Shown here one piece after another: positions 9,144 to 20,256 of a DNA stretch of 64,000 nt. Position numbers and translations under genes: made by a program. The number at the start of each line of letters is the position of its first letter. Within the stretch, counting starts at the first letter, position 1. The notes beneath the pieces were generated by a model, which did no database searches, had not been told where the DNA came from, and saw only the letters and a program-made list of their open reading frames with translations. The DNA is from Flexivirga caeni (GTDB lineage: Bacteria > Actinomycetota > Actinomycetes > Actinomycetales > Dermatophilaceae): assembly GCF_003724155.1 (NCBI RefSeq), contig NZ_RJJQ01000022.1, positions 19,434-83,433 of the forward strand. The letters are read 5' to 3'.

Positions 9144-10402
9144 GAGAGCGTCGCCGGCGTGGGCGCCCCGGAATGCCTGCCGCACAAGGGGTTTCGCTGG
9201 TAGGGGAGCGCTTCACCGTCGAGGTCGGCCCGGTTGCGCACGGCGGTCACTGTGTTGCCCGGCATGACGGCCAGGTGATCTTCGTGCGGCATGCGCTTCC
9301 GGGTGAGCGGGTCGTGGTGGCGATCACGGGTGGTGGTGCGAAGTCGCGCTTCCTGCGCGGTGACGTCGTGGAGATCCTGCAGTCCGCACCCGAACGTCGC
9401 ACTGCGCCATGCCGATTCGCCGGTCCTGGCGGCTGTGGGGGCTGTGACTGGCAGCACACCTCCGCGGCATACGGCCGGGAGCTGAAGCGCCGGGTGGTCG
9501 CCGAGCAATTGCGGCGGCTGGCCGGCATCGAGTGGCCCGGCGACGTCGAGCCGGTGCCCGGCGACGTGGAGGGGCTGCGCTGGCGCACGCGCGTCGAGTT
9601 TGCCGCGGCGCGTGGCTCGCTCGGCCTGCGCAAGCACCACTCGCACGAGGTCGTGCCGGTCGATGACTGCCTCATCGCGGTGCCGGATATCGCCGCCACT
9701 GGTCTACTGACTGAGCCGGTGCCACGCGGTGTCACCGGCGTGGACGTCGCGGTTGGCAGCGATGGCGAGGTCGTCGCGGTCGACCTGCCGGTTGCCGATG
9801 ATGAGGTTCCCGACGTCGTGGAGCGCGTGACTGTCCCTGGCCGCGGAGCGCGCGACTTCGCCGTCTCCGCTCGTGGCTTCTGGCAGGTGCATCCGGGTGC
9901 GGCTGCGGCCTTCGTCGCCGCGGCGCTGGACGGACTGGAGCCGAGCCCGGGCGAGCGAGCGCTCGACCTGTATGCCGGCGTCGGCGTCTTCACCGCCTTC
10001 CTCGCCGACGCCGTCGGGCCGGCCGGCCGCGTGCTCGGACTCGAAGGGGACGAGCGGGCGGTGCGCGATGGCCGGTTGAACCTGGCCGGTCTCGGTCAGG
10101 CGTCCCTGCGGCGCTCCGGCATCGGCCGGGACGACTGGTCCGACGCGCTCGGCGAACTCGACCGAGTGGACCTCGTGGTCCTGGACCCGCCGCGCTCCGG
10201 AGCCGGACGCGACGTGGTGGCAACGGTTTTCGCGCATGAGCCGCGGCGGGCGGCATACATCGCCTGCGACCCGGCTGCCCTCGCGCGCGACCTGTCGTAT
10301 GCCGCCGACGCCGGCTACGAGGTGCGCTCGCTGCGCGCCTTCGATGCGTTCCCGATGACGCACCACGTCGAGTGTGTGGCGATCCTCGCCAAAACCGGTT
10401 GA
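9140..10402 (+). CDS. Class I SAM-dependent RNA methyltransferase (TrmA/RumA type)
   Basis: A 420-residue RNA m5U-methyltransferase-like protein. GTG 9140 overlaps the permease stop by 4 bp; a later ATG at 9173 is possible. An N-terminal TRAM-like OB region (residues ~20-80) is followed by a Cys cluster CRFAGPGGCGGCDW that fits a [4Fe-4S] site. The SAM fold comes next (LDLYAGVGVFTAFLAD, near residue 275), then LVVLDPPRSGAG and the catalytic YIACDPAALARDL with nucleophilic Cys. The target, rRNA or tRNA, is not determinable from sequence alone. Confidence 0.88.
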   Translation: MRERRRRGRPGMPAAQGVSLVGERFTVEVGPVAHGGHCVARHDGQVIFVRHALPGERVVVAITGGGAKSRFLRGDVVEILQSAPERRTAPCRFAGPGGCGGCDWQHTSAAYGRELKRRVVAEQLRRLAGIEWPGDVEPVPGDVEGLRWRTRVEFAAARGSLGLRKHHSHEVVPVDDCLIAVPDIAATGLLTEPVPRGVTGVDVAVGSDGEVVAVDLPVADDEVPDVVERVTVPGRGARDFAVSARGFWQVHPGAAAAFVAAALDGLEPSPGERALDLYAGVGVFTAFLADAVGPAGRVLGLEGDERAVRDGRLNLAGLGQASLRRSGIGRDDWSDALGELDRVDLVVLDPPRSGAGRDVVATVFAHEPRRAAYIACDPAALARDLSYAADAGYEVRSLRAFDAFPMTHHVECVAILAKTG

Positions 10403-10447
10403 GTCGTCGGCGGCAGGTAGCCTTGGTCGTGCGAAGGAGGCGACATC

Positions 10448-11038
10448 ATGTCCGAGCTGGCAATGCACGACCACGAAACCATTCGGCTGCCGATGTCGTG
10501 GGACACGTACGACTCGCTGGAGTACGACGACGGGATTCGTGGTGCGGAGTACCTGGATGGGCAACTGGTCATGACACCGGGTTTCCCGGATTGGGGCCAC
10601 CAGAAGACGATTCTGTACTTATGGGGCGTCCTGCAGGCGACGGTTGACGCGAACGCCGGTGAGGACGTCATCGTCGAGTTCGCGTGGAAGCCACCAGGTA
10701 TCCAGGAGGAGTACGGTCCCGACGTCATGGTCTGCACCGTGCCGGACGACCCGCGCCGGTTCACCGGTGTCCCGTTGCTGTGTGTTGAGGTGACCTCCGG
10801 AAATAGGGACAACGACCTGGTGCGTAAGCGGGCCAAGTACGCCGCTGGCGGCCTGCCCGACTATTGGATCGTCGACCGGGCCGACCGGGCGCTGCGCTGT
10901 CACCGGCTGCGCTCCGGCGTGCTCGTCGAAGACCGGACGCTGTGGGCCGATGAGCACGACCGGCCGGTTCGAGTCTCGTACGCCGACCGCGAGGTCACTC
11001 TTGACATGGCGCGGTTGTTCGGCGCGGTGAGTCCCTGA
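10448..11038 (+). CDS. Uma2 family (DUF820) nuclease-fold protein
   Basis: A 196-residue protein behind a near-perfect ribosome site (AAGGAGG at 10434-10440). It shows the PD-(D/E)xK-like Uma2 pattern: EYLDGQLVMTPGFPDWGH, EYGPDVMVC, LLCVEVTSGNRDNDLVRKRAKYA and LPDYWIVD. Family members are predicted endonucleases, mostly uncharacterised and sometimes toxin-like. It stands next to a decayed Abi-like gene, so a defence-related neighbourhood is possible, but Uma2 proteins also occur alone. Confidence 0.85.
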   Translation: MSELAMHDHETIRLPMSWDTYDSLEYDDGIRGAEYLDGQLVMTPGFPDWGHQKTILYLWGVLQATVDANAGEDVIVEFAWKPPGIQEEYGPDVMVCTVPDDPRRFTGVPLLCVEVTSGNRDNDLVRKRAKYAAGGLPDYWIVDRADRALRCHRLRSGVLVEDRTLWADEHDRPVRVSYADREVTLDMARLFGAVSP

Positions 11039-11189
11039 GCCAAACCGGCACTGGTGTCGGCTCGATTGCCGAACGACACCGCTTCGAAGGCGTCGGCCGT
11101 CGCTGCTGCCGCCGCCACGTCGAGTGTGTGGCCGATCTTGGCGAGACCCGACTCCCGACCGGCCGTCCGCTGCGGCTAGACGGAACGCC

Positions 11190-11221
11190 GAGAGGGACCC
11201 ACCGCAAGGTGGATCCCTCTC
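11190..11221. terminator. GNRA-capped hairpin, probable terminator
   Basis: A 14-bp stem with one mismatch (GAGAGGGACCCACC / GGTGGATCCCTCTC) closes on the tetraloop GCAA. It lies 150 bp after the Uma2 gene and 78 bp before the Abi-like remnant. The downstream T-run is weak. Confidence 0.6.
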
Positions 11222-11298
11222 TTGGCTTATGTCCGCGGGGGAGGCCCGAAGGCCCGCGAATCCCGCGACGCGCACATTCAGTGTACTACGTTTCCGAC

Positions 11299-11785
11299 AT
11301 GCCCGAGCAGCGCCGCAACGACGAACATGAGTTGGTTGCAACGCTCTTGCCAGCCAGGTTCTCAACCTATCTTGTCGCTGCTGGCGATGAGCTGACGCTC
11401 GGGTTGGAGCTCTATGCCTGGAACGCGCGGGTCGCCAGCGCTCTGATGCTGCCGGCTCACTTCGCCGAGGTTGCCACCCGCAACGCGGTTGCCGATGCCC
11501 TGTCTAAGACCATGGAGCTCGATGGCCATGGGAGCACAACTTCCAGCGGAGTCTGCCGGATACGCAGCATGGTTACAGTTCCCGAAGAGATCTTCTTGAA
11601 GTCTGCGCAACCGACTGGCGCATCACGAACCGGTGTTCGCCCGAGACCTGTCTGCGGAGCTCGCACGCATGATGGAGTTGATCGAGTTGCGCAGCACAGC
11701 GACGGCCGCGTGGGTTCAGGGCATGGAGTCGGTGAGTGCGTTGCTTGACCAGCGTCCGAGCGTTAGATGCCGATTGGGCCTTTGA
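11299..11785 (+). pseudogene. Abi-like (abortive infection type) protein, decayed
   Basis: From ATG 11299 the first ~70 residues match the N-terminal half of actinobacterial Abi-like proteins (LYAWNARVASALMLPAHFAE, ATRNAVADAL). The frame is then lost. In other frames the C-terminal half is readable: RRDLLE near 11588, then RNRLAHHEPVFARDL from 11606 and AAWVQGMESVSALLDQRP, ending at TGA 11783-11785. The RNRxAHHEP motif is the family hallmark. At least two frameshifts and an internal deletion are needed, so this is a remnant. Such proteins are linked to phage exclusion. Confidence 0.75.
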
Positions 11786-11966
11786 GCTGGGATAGATGTT
11801 GATGTCGTGCGGGAGCGGCGACACGATAATCGGGTGGCTGTGAAACGCCCGTTGTCCAGATCGTCCAACGCCGTAGAACTGCGTCGCGGAATGCCTCTCG
11901 GATACCTCCTCATCAGGTTCGAAGCCGGCAAAGTGTGAAGACACGGCATTGCGCGGCTTGAGCAGC

Positions 11967-12280
11967 TCAGCGGCCGTGCGCTTTCCTCAACGCGGACAGC
12001 CGGGCTCGCGGTGGCGTTCGCGTGACCTTGTGGAGGTTCAGTGGAGGATCCAATTCAGTCAGGATCGTTGTCTCGACCCCATGGAGCGTGTCGGCGTCCA
12101 GGACCGGGACGGCGACGAGGCGTAGCCGGGCCAACCGGTCCGCGCGCCCTTCCAGAATGCGCTGTATTCGTGGGCCGATCTCGGCAGCCCACCGACGAGA
12201 TCATCGAGGTCATCCCACGTGAGGGTCAGTGAGTAGTCGACGTCGGCGAGCACTGCCCGCAGGGGAGGCCAGTCAGCCAT
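11967..12280 (-). pseudogene. Chimeric remnant: DUF7662-like N-part joined to GIY-YIG-type C-part
   Basis: In one complement frame from ATG 12280 the text MADWPPLRAVLADVDYSLTL, then DDLVGGLPRSAHEYSAFWKG, resembles the small DUF7662 domain. Near 12130 the sensible reading moves to another frame: LRLVAVPVLDADTLHGVE then LDPPLNLHKVTRTPPRARLS, to a stop at 11967-11969. The DPPLNL ending is typical of actinobacterial GIY-YIG nuclease-like proteins. I infer two genes fused by deletion. Both family matches are from memory. The ~180 bp between this remnant and the Abi-like one show no convincing gene. Confidence 0.45.
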
Positions 12281-12760
12281 CCGTGAAGTCTCGCCCATCG
12301 CTTCGACAGGTGCCAGGAGCTCTGGGCTCCACCGGTTTGTGGCGCTTCGGGCGTGGATCCAGTGCGCGGCGTGCCAGCCACCGGTGCCACGCAGGCCGAC
12401 GTTGGTGACGCCGACGGTGAAACCGATGCCGGTGCGGCTGTTCTGGTAGCTCACGTAGATCGTCCCGGCGGCGCCCTGCGCGCCCTGCCGCACCCAGTAG
12501 CGGCCACCCGGCCACGAGATCGTGCGCAGTTCCTTGGCCACGTCCGTGGTGGCGTAACAGTTCATGGCCTTCGCGTCGCCGCGACCCTACGCGCGAACCA
12601 GCCGGTCCGCGTTGGTGATCGCGTCCAGGTAGCGCACGGACGCCATACCGTCGCAGGTGGTGGTTGTCGTGGCCGTCGCCGCGTGCGCAGTCGACGTGCC
12701 GACTACACCCGACGTGAGGACTGCACTCGCTGTGACCATGCCGATGATGAGCTTCCTCAT
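12281..12760 (-). pseudogene. Small secreted protein interrupted by an in-frame TAG
   Basis: ATG 12760 starts a clear Sec signal peptide (MRKLIIGMVTASAVLTSG, cleavage near AHA-AT). The mature part runs CDGMASVRYLDAITNADRL and meets TAG at 12587-12589. The same frame then continues with protein-like sequence: GRGDAKAMNCYATTDVAKEL, then YWVRQGAQGAAGTIYVSYQ and GIGFTVGVTNVGLRG. A Trp (TGG) to TAG change would explain it. The frame stays open into the neighbouring remnant, so the true 3' end (near 12340) is uncertain. The family is not recognised. Confidence 0.6.
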
Positions 12761-12919
12761 GGGAACTGAGGAGGCAGGCGGTTGGTCGGTGATACGCACC
12801 CGGAACGACCGCGCTTCCGGTGGTCGCGGGGCGCTCGTAGTGGCAGGATCGAACGAATCCCGCAGGCGACAGAGGTTAGGTGAACCTTCGCAGAGATCGC
12901 GGGGATGAGTGTGGTTAAC

Positions 12920-12939
12920 TTATCTTGACGTCAAGATAA
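12920..12939. promoter_or_regulatory. Perfect 20-bp palindrome upstream of aconitase (TamR-type operator candidate)
   Basis: TTATCTTGACGTCAAGATAA is a perfect inverted repeat ending 33 bp before the aconitase start. It contains TTGACG, which could be a -35. From memory it closely resembles the operator of TamR, the MarR-family regulator reported to control aconitase, tam and other citric-acid-cycle genes in Streptomyces in response to citrate or aconitate. No regulator gene lies next to it. Confidence 0.7.
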
Positions 12940-12972
12940 ACTGTCCGCAGCAGCGGAGACGAAGGAGTCGGT

Positions 12973-15639
<2,667 letters not shown>

Positions 15640-15658
15640 GCTGAGCCCGCAGGGACAA

Positions 15659-15694
15659 GGCAGGCCCCGCCGAATTCGTTCGGCGGGGCCTGCC
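15659..15694 (+). terminator. Rho-independent-type terminator after aconitase
   Basis: A perfect 16-bp stem (GGCAGGCCCCGCCGAA and its complement) closes on the tetraloop TTCG, 20 bp after the acnA stop. Only a short T-rich tail (TGCTCTTCG) follows, as is common in high-GC actinobacteria. Confidence 0.8.
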
Positions 15695-15710
15695 TGCTCT
15701 TCGCGCACGA

Positions 15711-15878
15711 GCGGCGACCTTCTGCCCGATCGTCGACATCGGCGGGACTGCGACCCGGGTGCTGGTCGAGCAGACGAGTGCCGTCGACCCGACCCGGCTG
15801 GGCGACCAGGTCGGTCACCTGAGCTTCGACGAGTTGCGCGCCGTCGACGCCGCGCTCTGCCTGGTGCTCAGCCTCTGA
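15711..15878 (+). pseudogene. MazF/PemK-type toxin, C-terminal remnant
   Basis: The frame ending at TGA 15876-15878 reads TRVLVEQTSAVDPTRLGDQV followed by GHLSFDELRAVDAALCLVLS. This is the C-terminal third of MazF/PemK ribonuclease toxins (EQ..vD..RLG..vG.Ls..el..vd.AL..vL). The N-terminal two thirds, including the start, are missing because the acnA terminator lies where they should be. No antitoxin is present, so it is a dead fragment. The rest of the 15,640-16,000 interval holds the terminator and presumably the promoter of the next gene. Confidence 0.65.
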
Positions 15879-16000
15879 CCTTCTGGGCGCAGCCCGGCTC
15901 CACCGGTGAAAACAATTCGCGCAGATCTCACATTGCTGGTGCTCCTTTACGTCAGACTGGACGCAATCATTCTTCCGATGTGCAGCGAGGAGTCAGCGCC

Positions 16001-17359
16001 ATGTCAGATCGTTCCAGGTTGCTTTCCAGAGGGTGCCCGCCGGCACCGAACCGGCGACAGGTCATGTTGGGCTCCATGGCTGCTGGCAGTGCGTTGCTCT
16101 TCGGTGCTCCGGTGGCGTCCGCGACCGGTTCGCGTGCCGCGGCCGACGCGACGCCGGGCGTCCGGCACATCCGCTACCACCGGTTCGCCGACATCTTCGC
16201 GTGGCTGTGTGGGGAAGCGCGCGGCGTCATACCCACCCCGTTCGGGCTGCGGATCCTGGTGCCGTGCGGCACTCGCGAATTCGCTGACCCGACAGTGAAA
16301 GACGCGCCGACCAAGCTCTACGACGTCGGCACCTGGACGTCGCCGTGGCGCACCAACGGCTTCGGGCTGACCGAGCTGATTTCCTCCTGGAACGCCGACA
16401 CTCCGAACGGCACCTGGATCGAGGTCAACGTTCGCGGGCACGCCGAGGACGGCACCCTCACCGACTGGTTCGTGCTCGGCCGCTGGTGCAGCAACGACCC
16501 CGCGCAGGGCGGCGCGATCCAGCGGCAGTCGCTCGACGGCCAGGGCACCGACTACGCCACCGTGTGGACCGACACCTTCCACACGTATGGCGACCACACG
16601 CTCACCGACTTCCAGTTGCGCGTGCAGTTGCTGCGGCCGCACGGGACCCGGCTGACCCCGACCGTGCGTTTCCTCGGCGCGGTCGCCTCGGCGCTCCCGG
16701 ACGATGCCACCGTCCCGGTCAGCGCCTTCACCCTCGGCCGCGAGCACATCCTGGACGTGCCGTCCTTCTCCCAGGAGTTGCACGTCGGCCAATACCCGCA
16801 GTGGGACAACGGCGGCGAGGCGTGGTGTTCGCCGACCTCGTCCTCCATGGTGCTCGCCTACTGGCGACGCGGGCCGCGGAAGGCCGATCTGTCGTGGGTC
16901 GACCCGTCATACGTCGATCCGCAGGTCGACTACGCCGCCCGCAATTGCTACGACTACGTCTACGAGGGTTGCGGCAACTGGCCATTCAACACGGCATACA
17001 CCTCGCGGTTCGGCCTGGAGGGTTTCGTCACCCGGTTGCGCAGCCTCGCCGAGGCGGAGCCGTTCATCGCCGCCGGCATCCCGGTGATCACCTCGGTGTC
17101 GTTCAAGAGCTCCGAACTCAGCGGCGCCGGCTACTCCACCGACGGGCACCTGATGGTGCTGGTCGGCTTCACCAAGGACGGCGACCCGGTGATGAACGAC
17201 CCCGCATCGCACCTGATCGCGGACGACAAGCAGGTGCGCGTCACCTATCAGCGCGAACAGTTCGAGAACACCTGGGTGCCACACAGCGGCGGAACGGTCT
17301 ACATCAACCACCCACCGTACGTCCGGCTGCCGCGCGCCCCGCGCGAAGCCAACTGGTGA
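16001..17359 (+). CDS. Tat-exported C39-like cysteine peptidase family protein
   Basis: A 452-residue protein starting at ATG 16001 after GCGAGGAG. The N-terminus has a twin-arginine signal (NRRQVMLGSMAAGSALLFG, cleavage near VASA). Residues ~60-250 form a beta-rich domain without a family I recognise. From about residue 255 a Peptidase_C39-like domain follows: WCSPTSSSMVLAYW with the Cys, DGHLMVLVGF with the His, then DPVMNDPAS with the Asp. The substrate is unknown; it may be a cell-wall or secreted peptidase. A second, smaller Tat plus C39-like protein lies at 39193. It converges on the ECF transporter operon, 9 bp away. Confidence 0.83.
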   Translation: MSDRSRLLSRGCPPAPNRRQVMLGSMAAGSALLFGAPVASATGSRAAADATPGVRHIRYHRFADIFAWLCGEARGVIPTPFGLRILVPCGTREFADPTVKDAPTKLYDVGTWTSPWRTNGFGLTELISSWNADTPNGTWIEVNVRGHAEDGTLTDWFVLGRWCSNDPAQGGAIQRQSLDGQGTDYATVWTDTFHTYGDHTLTDFQLRVQLLRPHGTRLTPTVRFLGAVASALPDDATVPVSAFTLGREHILDVPSFSQELHVGQYPQWDNGGEAWCSPTSSSMVLAYWRRGPRKADLSWVDPSYVDPQVDYAARNCYDYVYEGCGNWPFNTAYTSRFGLEGFVTRLRSLAEAEPFIAAGIPVITSVSFKSSELSGAGYSTDGHLMVLVGFTKDGDPVMNDPASHLIADDKQVRVTYQREQFENTWVPHSGGTVYINHPPYVRLPRAPREANW

Positions 17360-17368
17360 GCCTCCGCC

Positions 17369-18061
17369 TTACCGCATCGCAAGCGGCGCGGCGATCGTCA
17401 CCAGAGCGGCGACGACGACGATCGCCGTGTCCACCCGGCGCCACGGCGACGGCTCGGCCCACGAGCGGTGGTGCGCCGTCGCAAACCCGCGCGAATCCAT
17501 TGCGAGTGACAACTGCGTGGCGCCGCGCATGGCGGTGACCAGCAACCCGAAGGTGAGCGGCGCGACGGACGCAGCGCGCGCCAGCGGGTTGCGGGACGGA
17601 CCGAACCCGCGGATGCGGCGGGTGCGCTGCAACTGCTCCCACGTCTCGCCGAGCTGGTCGAAGCGCGTCAGTGCGGCCGTGAAGGCGCCGACGAAGCGCG
17701 CTGGCAGCCGGAGGTTTTGGGCTAAAGCATCGCCGAATCGAGTCGGTTCGATGAAGGCCGCGACGACCACGCCGGGCAGTGCGAGCACCAGGATCTTGCC
17801 GCCCGCCACAGTGGCGGTTGCCGGATCGTGTCCGCCCAGCAGCCAGGTCGACCACCACAGCGACACCGCGGCGAAGCCGACCGCGATCAGTCGCCACAGC
17901 AGCCGTCGCCACGCAGGTACGAAAAGTATGGCGAGCACCGCGTAGCACAGCACGATCACGACCGCAGACAGTGCCGAGTGCACGAGGAACGATCCGGCCA
18001 CCGCGGCCACGCCGAAGGTGAGCAGGGACAGCGGATTGGCCTCTGCCATCACGCGTTTCAT
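17369..18061 (-). CDS. ykoC: ECF transporter T component (YkoC/EcfT-like)
   Basis: A 230-residue membrane protein (MKRVMAEANPLSLLTFGVAA) with about five hydrophobic helices and the CbiQ/EcfT coupling-helix region (ALTRFDQLGETWEQLQRTRR, residues ~140-160, plus RIRGFG). It couples the ATPases to the substrate-binding component. It overlaps the ATPase gene by 4 bp and is the last gene of a three-gene operon behind a TPP riboswitch. Confidence 0.88.
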   Translation of the reverse strand: MKRVMAEANPLSLLTFGVAAVAGSFLVHSALSAVVIVLCYAVLAILFVPAWRRLLWRLIAVGFAAVSLWWSTWLLGGHDPATATVAGGKILVLALPGVVVAAFIEPTRFGDALAQNLRLPARFVGAFTAALTRFDQLGETWEQLQRTRRIRGFGPSRNPLARAASVAPLTFGLLVTAMRGATQLSLAMDSRGFATAHHRSWAEPSPWRRVDTAIVVVAALVTIAAPLAMR

Positions 18062-19461
18062 GCGATGCGACCTTGCTCCAACCGGATAACCGGAGCGGCG
18101 TGCGTGACGAGCGACTTGTCATGGGTCGCGACTGCGACGGTGGCCCCGGCGTCTCGTGCGGCGGCCGCCCAGCCGACGACCGCCGCCCAGGTATGACGGT
18201 CCTGGCCGACGGTCGGCTCGTCCAGCAGGACCAGGCCCGGCCGGTGTGCCAGGGCCGCGAGCAACGCCAACCGCCGCTGCTCGCCGCCGGACAGTTGGTG
18301 CGGATTGGCCGCGGCAAGATGGTCCAGGTGCATCAACTCCAGCAGCGCGTCGGCAGCGACCGGTCGGCCGAGCCGGTCTGCAGTGCAACGGATTTCGTCG
18401 CGCACCGTCGTGCGGAGGAAGCCGTGTTCGGGATTCTGCGGCACGAAACCGGCGACGGCGGCGAGGTCGGCGGACCTGCGGCGGTGCAGTAGTGGCGTCA
18501 TACCTCCTGCCGTTGGCTCCAGCAGACCGGCGAATGCCGCGAGCAGCGTCGATTTGCCGGCGCCGGACGGGCCGACGAAAGCGGTCAGCTCCCGAGGTCT
18601 GAGCCGGGCACTGACGTCGGTCAGCGCGGCATGCCGCCGGGTGCCCTGCAGCGACCGCACGGTGAGTTCGACGCTCAGAGCTTCCGCGCTCAGCGTCGGA
18701 GCCGTTGCTGCGGGCATCACCCACTCCGGATCAACCGACAGCGGCTCCGGGTCGGGCACACCCGGCATCCAGACTCCGGCATCGAGCATGCGCTGCTCGT
18801 GTGCCGCGACGAAGACATCCGGCGTGCTGTCGGCCACCACCTGGCCGCGCTGCAGCACGACCACCCGATCGCAGTCGGGCAGCCACGGTCCGATGCGGTG
18901 CTCGACCACCACAGTCGTCGCGCCGGTCGCGCGTGCTGCGTGCAGTACGCAGCGCCGCACCTGGTCGGCCGTGGCGTCGTCCAGCATCGAGGTGGGTTCG
19001 TCCAGCAACAGCAGCCCCGGCCGGATGGCCAGCACCCCGGCAAGCGCGAGACGCTGCAGCTCGCCACCGGACAGCGCCGAGGTCGACCGGTTCACGTCAT
19101 ACGCCAACCCGACCTCGGCCAGGCACTGGTGCACCCGCCGCCAGATTTCGTCGCGGGGGAGTGCGAGGTTCTCCGGGCCGAAGGCGACCTCGCGGCCAAT
19201 GGTGCCCGCGACAACGGAGTCGGCGGGGTTCTGCAGCAACAGTCCGGATGCGCCGCCGACGTCGACCGTGCCGCGCAGGTCTCCAGGCACCGTATCGCCG
19301 AGCAGGCCTGCCAGAGCACGCAATACGGTCGATTTGCCGGCACCGCTTCCGCCGGCGAGCAGGGTGATCTCACCGGGGGAGAAGCTCAGGTCGAGGTCGC
19401 TGATGACTTCGTCGCGACGTCCGAGCGGACGCCAGCCGAAGTGGTGGAGCTCGACCTTCAC
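18058..19461 (-). CDS. ykoD: ECF transporter ATPase, two fused ABC domains (YkoD-like)
   Basis: A 467-residue fusion of two nucleotide-binding domains. Domain 1 has Walker A GGSGAGKST near residue 40, signature LSGGELQRLALA and Walker B LLLLDEPTSMLDD. Domain 2 has GPSGAGKST near residue 297, LSGGEQRRLALL and LVLLDEPTVGQD. The fusion is characteristic of the YkoD type in thiamine-precursor ECF systems. It overlaps both neighbouring transporter genes by 4 bp. Confidence 0.92.
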   Translation of the reverse strand: MKVELHHFGWRPLGRRDEVISDLDLSFSPGEITLLAGGSGAGKSTVLRALAGLLGDTVPGDLRGTVDVGGASGLLLQNPADSVVAGTIGREVAFGPENLALPRDEIWRRVHQCLAEVGLAYDVNRSTSALSGGELQRLALAGVLAIRPGLLLLDEPTSMLDDATADQVRRCVLHAARATGATTVVVEHRIGPWLPDCDRVVVLQRGQVVADSTPDVFVAAHEQRMLDAGVWMPGVPDPEPLSVDPEWVMPAATAPTLSAEALSVELTVRSLQGTRRHAALTDVSARLRPRELTAFVGPSGAGKSTLLAAFAGLLEPTAGGMTPLLHRRRSADLAAVAGFVPQNPEHGFLRTTVRDEIRCTADRLGRPVAADALLELMHLDHLAAANPHQLSGGEQRRLALLAALAHRPGLVLLDEPTVGQDRHTWAAVVGWAAAARDAGATVAVATHDKSLVTHAAPVIRLEQGRIA

Positions 19462-20084
19462 ACCGGTCGTCGGGCGTGGTGCTCACGCCCCGGGCCGAAG
19501 GCGTCGAGCACCCCGGTCGCGGCGAGCGCACGGACCAGCAGCCAGCCGACGACACCGGCCAGCACGATGCCGGACAGCATCGTGCAGCCGAGGTAGGCAA
19601 GCTTGTAGTTCCAGGTCCAGGCTGCGTAGTAGGCGTGCCATTCGTAGAAGATCTCGAGCGCCGCCGCGAGGGCGCCGCCTGCAGCGGCGACGACGACGCC
19701 GAATCGCTTGTAGAGCACGAGCGCGAGCACGATCTCGACGCCGAGACCCTGCAGCAGGCCGGAGATCATCGTGCTGGCGCCCCACTGGTTGCCGATCAGC
19801 ATCTCGATCACCGAGGCGATGAACTCGACCGCCAGCGCCGCGCCGGGTTTGCGGATCACGATCCCGCCAAGGACGCCGCCGATCAGCCACGGCCCGGCCA
19901 GCAGCCCGAGGGCCGGTGGGGCGGCGAACATGCCGAGTGTGCTGATCCCGATCCATGCCTTCGCCCACGCCCAGAAGACGACGCCGCACGCGACGCCGAG
20001 GGTGGCGACGGTGACCAGGTCGATGGTGCGGTAGGCGATCAATGATTTCGGCGCCCGTTCACTGGGCGCGCTGACAGTAGCCAT
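19458..20084 (-). CDS. ykoE: ECF transporter S component (YkoE-like, thiamine/HMP precursor)
   Basis: A 208-residue membrane protein (MATVSAPSERAPKSLIAYRT) with about six hydrophobic segments. YkoE-type S components bind hydroxymethylpyrimidine or thiamine. The assignment rests on the TPP riboswitch immediately upstream and on the following YkoD/YkoC-like genes. I start at ATG 20084; the ORF is open further upstream, but that part is the riboswitch. Confidence 0.87.
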   Translation of the reverse strand: MATVSAPSERAPKSLIAYRTIDLVTVATLGVACGVVFWAWAKAWIGISTLGMFAAPPALGLLAGPWLIGGVLGGIVIRKPGAALAVEFIASVIEMLIGNQWGASTMISGLLQGLGVEIVLALVLYKRFGVVVAAAGGALAAALEIFYEWHAYYAAWTWNYKLAYLGCTMLSGIVLAGVVGWLLVRALAATGVLDAFGPGREHHARRPV

Positions 20085-20088
20085 GCGG

Positions 20089-20172
20089 ACTCCCTTCGCC
20101 GGTGCTAACCGGAGCAGGTTCAAGGGTCTGCGGCGGGTGCCGCACTCTCAGCGCCGAAGCGCTCCCCTGTCG
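20089..20172 (-). ncRNA. TPP riboswitch (thi box)
   Basis: Read on the complement, the conserved thi-box blocks occur in order: GGGGAGC, GCTGAGAGTG, AGACCCTTGAACCTG, CCGGTTAGCACCGGCG and AGGGAGT. The last block ends 4 bases before the ykoE ATG and doubles as its ribosome site. Thiamine pyrophosphate binding would therefore hide the ribosome site directly. No separate terminator is seen, so translational control is the likeliest mode. Confidence 0.95.
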
Positions 20173-20256
20173 TTGGATAGGTGATCCCACCGTAGCAGCG
20201 GTCGCCGCGTAGACTCATGCGACGCGTACCCGAGGACCCGAAAGGCGCGAAACGAC

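Noticed and set aside
7389..9185. A 598-codon complement frame under the APC permease
   Set aside because: It is composition-driven, rich in Asp, His and Arg repeats, with no domain and no room for a promoter.
11573..11949. Possible leftward gene between the Abi-like and chimeric remnants
   Set aside because: Two overlapping frames look equally plausible, neither has a ribosome site or known motif, and the 3' half runs antisense to the Abi-like remnant.
18305..19822. A 505-codon plus-strand frame over the ECF ATPase
   Set aside because: It lies opposite a gene with two complete ABC domains; its Ser/Arg-rich text is typical of shadows.
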